Source: Cyanocohniella sp. LLY (GTDB lineage: Bacteria; Cyanobacteriota; Cyanobacteriia; Cyanobacteriales; Nostocaceae). From it: a stretch of DNA of 35,966 bases. A program made the position numbers and the translations under genes. A model generated the notes under the pieces. That model made no database searches. It was not told the origin of the DNA and worked only from the letters and a program-made list of their open reading frames with translations. The stretch spans positions 1 through 35,966 of the forward strand of contig JAKOMP010000047.1 in assembly GCA_022241785.1 (NCBI GenBank), given 5' to 3'. Positions within the stretch are counted from its first letter, which is position 1, and each line of letters starts with the position of its first letter. Of this stretch, positions 33,176-35,966 are shown one piece after another.

Positions 33176-34066
33176 ATGGAGCTTGAGATTCAGGGAATTG
33201 AGGCGCAGGAATTTCTTCATGTGCCTGTGTTAAGTCGGGAAGTCGTTGAGGGGTTGGCTATACGTCCCGGCGGTCATTATTTGGATGCGACAGTAGGCGG
33301 TGGTGGTCATAGTCGTCTTATTTTAGAAGCTGCACCGGATGTGCGGTTGACGGCAATTGACCAAGATGAAGATGCTTTAGCGGCAGCGCAGCAGCAGTTA
33401 GCTGAGTATGGAGAACGAGTACAATTTATTCTCAGCAATTTCGCGTCTTATAAATATACTCCTAACACCTTTGATGGCATCCTGGCTGATTTGGGGGTGA
33501 GTTCTTATCATTTGGATCAGCCGGAACGGGGTTTTAGCTTTCGCCACACCGCAAATCTGGATATGCGAATGAATCAGCGGCAATCGCTAACGGCTGCTGA
33601 CGTGATTAATGAATGGGATGAAGGGGAATTAGCAGATATTTTCTTTAAATATGGTGAAGAAAGATTATCGCGACGCATTGCCAGACGCATTGTGGAAAGA
33701 CGGCCATTTCAGACAACCACAGAATTAGCTGAGGCGATCGCCTATGCTGTTCCCCCTAAATACCGTCACGGGAGAATCCATCCAGCTACCCGTGTGTTTC
33801 AAGCCTTACGAATTTTCGTCAATGACGAGTTAAAGTCCTTAGAAACCTTTTTAGCACAAGCCCCCAACACCCTTGTTCCTGGCGGCAGAATAGCCATTAT
33901 CAGTTTTCACAGCCTGGAAGACCGCCCAGTCAAGCATGATTTACGCAATTCACCTTTATTAAAGGTATTGACAAAAAAACCAATCACTGCTCAAGAAAAC
34001 GAACTGGCCAACAATCCGCGATCGCGTTCTGCTAAATTACGCATAGCCGAGAGATGTGGGGAGTAG
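33176..34066 (+). CDS. rsmH: 16S rRNA (cytosine1402-N4)-methyltransferase
   Basis: RsmH methylates C1402 of 16S rRNA using SAM. The 296-residue protein starts at ATG 33176 ([19 protein letters not shown]; the frame is open from TTG 33152). It contains [26 protein letters not shown] (SAM loop), [48 protein letters not shown] and [10 protein letters not shown], all in the expected order. Length is normal. The TAG stop at 34064-34066 lies within a GGGAGTA heptamer tract, so the tail (AERCGE) may have been fixed by that repeat. Divergent from ndhH with a 225-base spacer. Confidence 0.97.
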   Translation: MELEIQGIEAQEFLHVPVLSREVVEGLAIRPGGHYLDATVGGGGHSRLILEAAPDVRLTAIDQDEDALAAAQQQLAEYGERVQFILSNFASYKYTPNTFDGILADLGVSSYHLDQPERGFSFRHTANLDMRMNQRQSLTAADVINEWDEGELADIFFKYGEERLSRRIARRIVERRPFQTTTELAEAIAYAVPPKYRHGRIHPATRVFQALRIFVNDELKSLETFLAQAPNTLVPGGRIAIISFHSLEDRPVKHDLRNSPLLKVLTKKPITAQENELANNPRSRSAKLRIAERCGE

Positions 34067-34143
34067 GGAGTAGGGAGAGTAGGGAGAGTAGGGAGTAACG
34101 AAGAAATTTCCCCCCTGCCCCCTGCCCCCTGCCCCCTGCCTCT
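34062..34143. repeat. Heptamer and G/C-rich tract, right arm of inverted pair
   Basis: AGTAGGG-type units run into AGTAACGAAGAAATTTC and CCCCCTG repeats. The tract is the inverted counterpart of 31640-31769, with a common unit of about 40 bases around the AACGAAGAAATTTC core. It sits between rsmH and the GAF kinase, starts within the rsmH stop, and ends near the kinase stop at 34149. Confidence 0.85.
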
Positions 34144-34148
34144 TTCCC

Positions 34149-35618
34149 CTAGCCTCTAAGATTAGGCAACTCAACACAAAATGTAGAACCTGCGCCCAAT
34201 TCACTGGTAACGCTGATTGTACCTTGCATGATTTCTACTAAGGATTTGGTAATTGCTAACCCCAAACCAGTACCACCATATTTTCTGGTGTTAGTCTGAT
34301 CGACTTGACGGAATTGCTCAAAAATATACTCTAAATCAGATTCGGCAATTCCTACGCCGCTGTCTTGCACTGCGATCGCCATTCTATCAGGAGCGATCGC
34401 CCAGGCTTTTATGGTGATGCTACCAGTTTCGGTAAATTTAATGGCGTTTAACAATAGCTTGACTAAAACTTGTCGCAAATGGGCGCTATCGTTGACTAAC
34501 AAGGGATGATCAAGATTAATTTCTACTTGTAAATTTAGACCTTTTTCTGCTGCTAGGGAATTATATTCACCGACGGTTGTTAAAACTAAAGTAGATAAAT
34601 TAAATTCTTCTGGTTGCAACGAAATACAACCGCTTTGGACTGTGGACAGGTAAAGCATATCATCGATAATTTCTAGCAGATGATTGCCGTTACTCAAAAC
34701 ACGTCGCACCATTTCTTGTTGTTGTTCAGATAAAGTTGCAGTGCGCTGACGCAATAATACTTGTGATAATCCCAAAATCACGTTGAGGGGAGTACGCAGT
34801 TCATGGGATGTGGTGGCTAAAAATTGGGACTTGAGCTTTGCTGCGGCTAATAGTTGCAAATTCTGGATTTGCATTTGGTGTTGCGTTTTTTCCAGTTGGC
34901 AATTTTGCTCTAAAATAATTTCGGTTTGCGTGGCTAAACGTGCTTCTTGATCTGCCAAGACTTGCATCATTCTCGCATTATTAATGGCGATCGCTACTAC
35001 CTCAGCTACTGCATTTACTAGGTTTTGTGAAGTCACATCAAAGGCTTGGGGATTTTCCCAGTTACCAATTGCTAGCACTCCCAAGCGTCCACCTTGTGCT
35101 GAGTCTATGGCTACGGCGTACATGGCTGCGGGAGTAAAAGCTGAGAATATGGGAATGATAGGACACAAAGATAAGGTGTAGTCTTCAATCATCATCTCAT
35201 CTTCCTGAGTTGTCTGAAACAACTGAGGAACGCCTGTGGTAAACACCTGTTCTAGAAAACCTGTCTCGGTATAAGTCGCAAAAGCAGAAGAGATGAAATT
35301 TTCTTGGACACTCCAAAGTCTATCTGTATTTTCCCTGCCATTCAGCATCAAGAAAAATAGTTTGTCTACATCAACACCAGCTTTGGCGGTTAATTCTAAC
35401 TGTGTAGTTTGGGGGTTACATAACGCTATCAAGCAAAACTGAGCATGATCAATGGCATCAACGACTTCCTGTGCCATCTCATTTAATAATTGAGGTAAAT
35501 GAGTCAGTCGCCGATTGATCAGGCTTGTAAGGCGCTGGAGTAACCCTAGTTGGGGAGGGATATAGGAAGAATTAATATTTGCCCTCAAGTTAGTCTGCTG
35601 TTGTTTACTTAAAATCAT
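34149..35618 (-). CDS. GAF-domain sensor histidine kinase
   Basis: The 489-residue cytosolic protein has a GAF-like domain at about 40-215 (AQFCLIALCNPQTTQLEL, ending LVNAVAEVVAIAINNARMM), a coiled-coil linker (LADQEARLATQTEIILEQNCQLEKTQHQM), a HisKA domain with His272 in TSHELRTPLNVILG, and an ATPase domain (VQDSGVGIAESDLEYIFEQFRQVDQ, YGGTGLGLAITKSLVEIM). It has no receiver. The GAF domain lacks an obvious chromophore-binding Cys, so it is not clearly a phytochrome-like sensor. Convergent with rsmH. No response regulator is next to it. Confidence 0.93.
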   Translation of the reverse strand: MILSKQQQTNLRANINSSYIPPQLGLLQRLTSLINRRLTHLPQLLNEMAQEVVDAIDHAQFCLIALCNPQTTQLELTAKAGVDVDKLFFLMLNGRENTDRLWSVQENFISSAFATYTETGFLEQVFTTGVPQLFQTTQEDEMMIEDYTLSLCPIIPIFSAFTPAAMYAVAIDSAQGGRLGVLAIGNWENPQAFDVTSQNLVNAVAEVVAIAINNARMMQVLADQEARLATQTEIILEQNCQLEKTQHQMQIQNLQLLAAAKLKSQFLATTSHELRTPLNVILGLSQVLLRQRTATLSEQQQEMVRRVLSNGNHLLEIIDDMLYLSTVQSGCISLQPEEFNLSTLVLTTVGEYNSLAAEKGLNLQVEINLDHPLLVNDSAHLRQVLVKLLLNAIKFTETGSITIKAWAIAPDRMAIAVQDSGVGIAESDLEYIFEQFRQVDQTNTRKYGGTGLGLAITKSLVEIMQGTISVTSELGAGSTFCVELPNLRG

Positions 35619-35966
35619 ATTTGCCTGATGGGGATAGTTTCTAGTATTTAGTGGCTTGTTGTGATATTCAAAAAGCCTCGCAGGAAACTGTTTTTCTCTT
35701 ATAGGCAGGCTTGATTTCTGTCTTGTAGAGTAGGGAAAATAGCCATCACATTCACATCCGGCAGTTTTAGTTAGACATCGCTTGTTTAGTACTCCCTGGC
35801 TGCTGATAATTGTATTTGTTTGCCAGCCTTTGTGAATGTCTGATTTACTGCTATTTTTACTACTTTCGGAGATTCCAGTAATCGAATTTATTTCCTGAAT
35901 TTTATACTGATGGTTTAATCAATATTTTTTCAACATATCACCTAAATTCCCCACAGTATTTTTACT
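35619..35966. other. Intergenic region upstream of the GAF kinase
   Basis: About 350 AT-rich bases to the window end contain no convincing gene on either strand. A 13-base word (CAGTATTTTTACT) at 35954-35966 matches both twin repeats at 29859 and 29943. A leader or promoter region for the minus-strand kinase is likely. Confidence 0.45.

Noticed and set aside
1-35966. tRNA or rRNA genes
   Set aside because: No cloverleaf-like or rRNA-like stretch was recognised in the spacers; a dedicated scan was not possible here.

Overview
The window comes from a filamentous, Nostoc/Anabaena-type cyanobacterium. The evidence is an ndhH gene of the photosynthetic NDH-1 complex, frequent HIP1 octamers (GCGATCGC) in genes and spacers, tandem heptamer repeats (ACTCCCG / CTCCCTA type), palindromic interspersed repeats, and several large multi-PAS/GAF sensor kinases. 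No rRNA, tRNA or CRISPR array was seen. I worked by reading only; no searches were run.

Layout. 1-1300: a short coding remnant, then minus-strand chaB-like and pyridoxamine-phosphate-oxidase-like genes. 1760-6460: a P-type cation ATPase with SERCA-like calcium-ligand motifs, a LapA-domain membrane protein, a PRC-barrel protein and an unrecognised membrane protein. 6667-11639: a signalling block with a PAS-rich hybrid histidine kinase, a CHASE3 sensor kinase and a divergent OmpR-type response regulator. 11797-15958: panE (ketopantoate reductase), serA (phosphoglycerate dehydrogenase) and prmA (L11 methyltransferase), separated by repeats. 15959-22487: an accessory island containing a 5'-truncated tnpB with its right-end hairpin, a 5'-truncated CheB-CheR-PAS-kinase-receiver fusion, two small unknown proteins, a degraded ORF and an EF-hand protein. 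22569-24091: a HigB toxin / HigA-ImmA-IrrE module with two matching operators. 24151-27608: a TonB-dependent receptor, a DUF1499 protein and a small protein with a terminator. 28003-35618: a Ser/Thr kinase, a membrane GTPase, ndhH, rsmH and a GAF-domain histidine kinase.

The most striking structure is the island. It is flanked by two copies of the last 153 bp of prmA (15806-15958 and 22335-22487). Both copies begin at a HIP1 octamer and end at the stop codon. They differ at seven positions, all synonymous. This suggests both copies were selected as real prmA 3' ends until recently, so the island probably arrived with its own prmA end and displaced the resident one. A truncated TnpB and its hairpin end lie directly against the prmA stop.

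Other notable items are a pair of MITE-like elements with matching terminal repeats and TA ends (one inserted in a response-regulator stop codon), a long inverted repeat that flanks ndhH-rsmH and supplies the rsmH stop, and twin 15-mers upstream of the Ser/Thr kinase.
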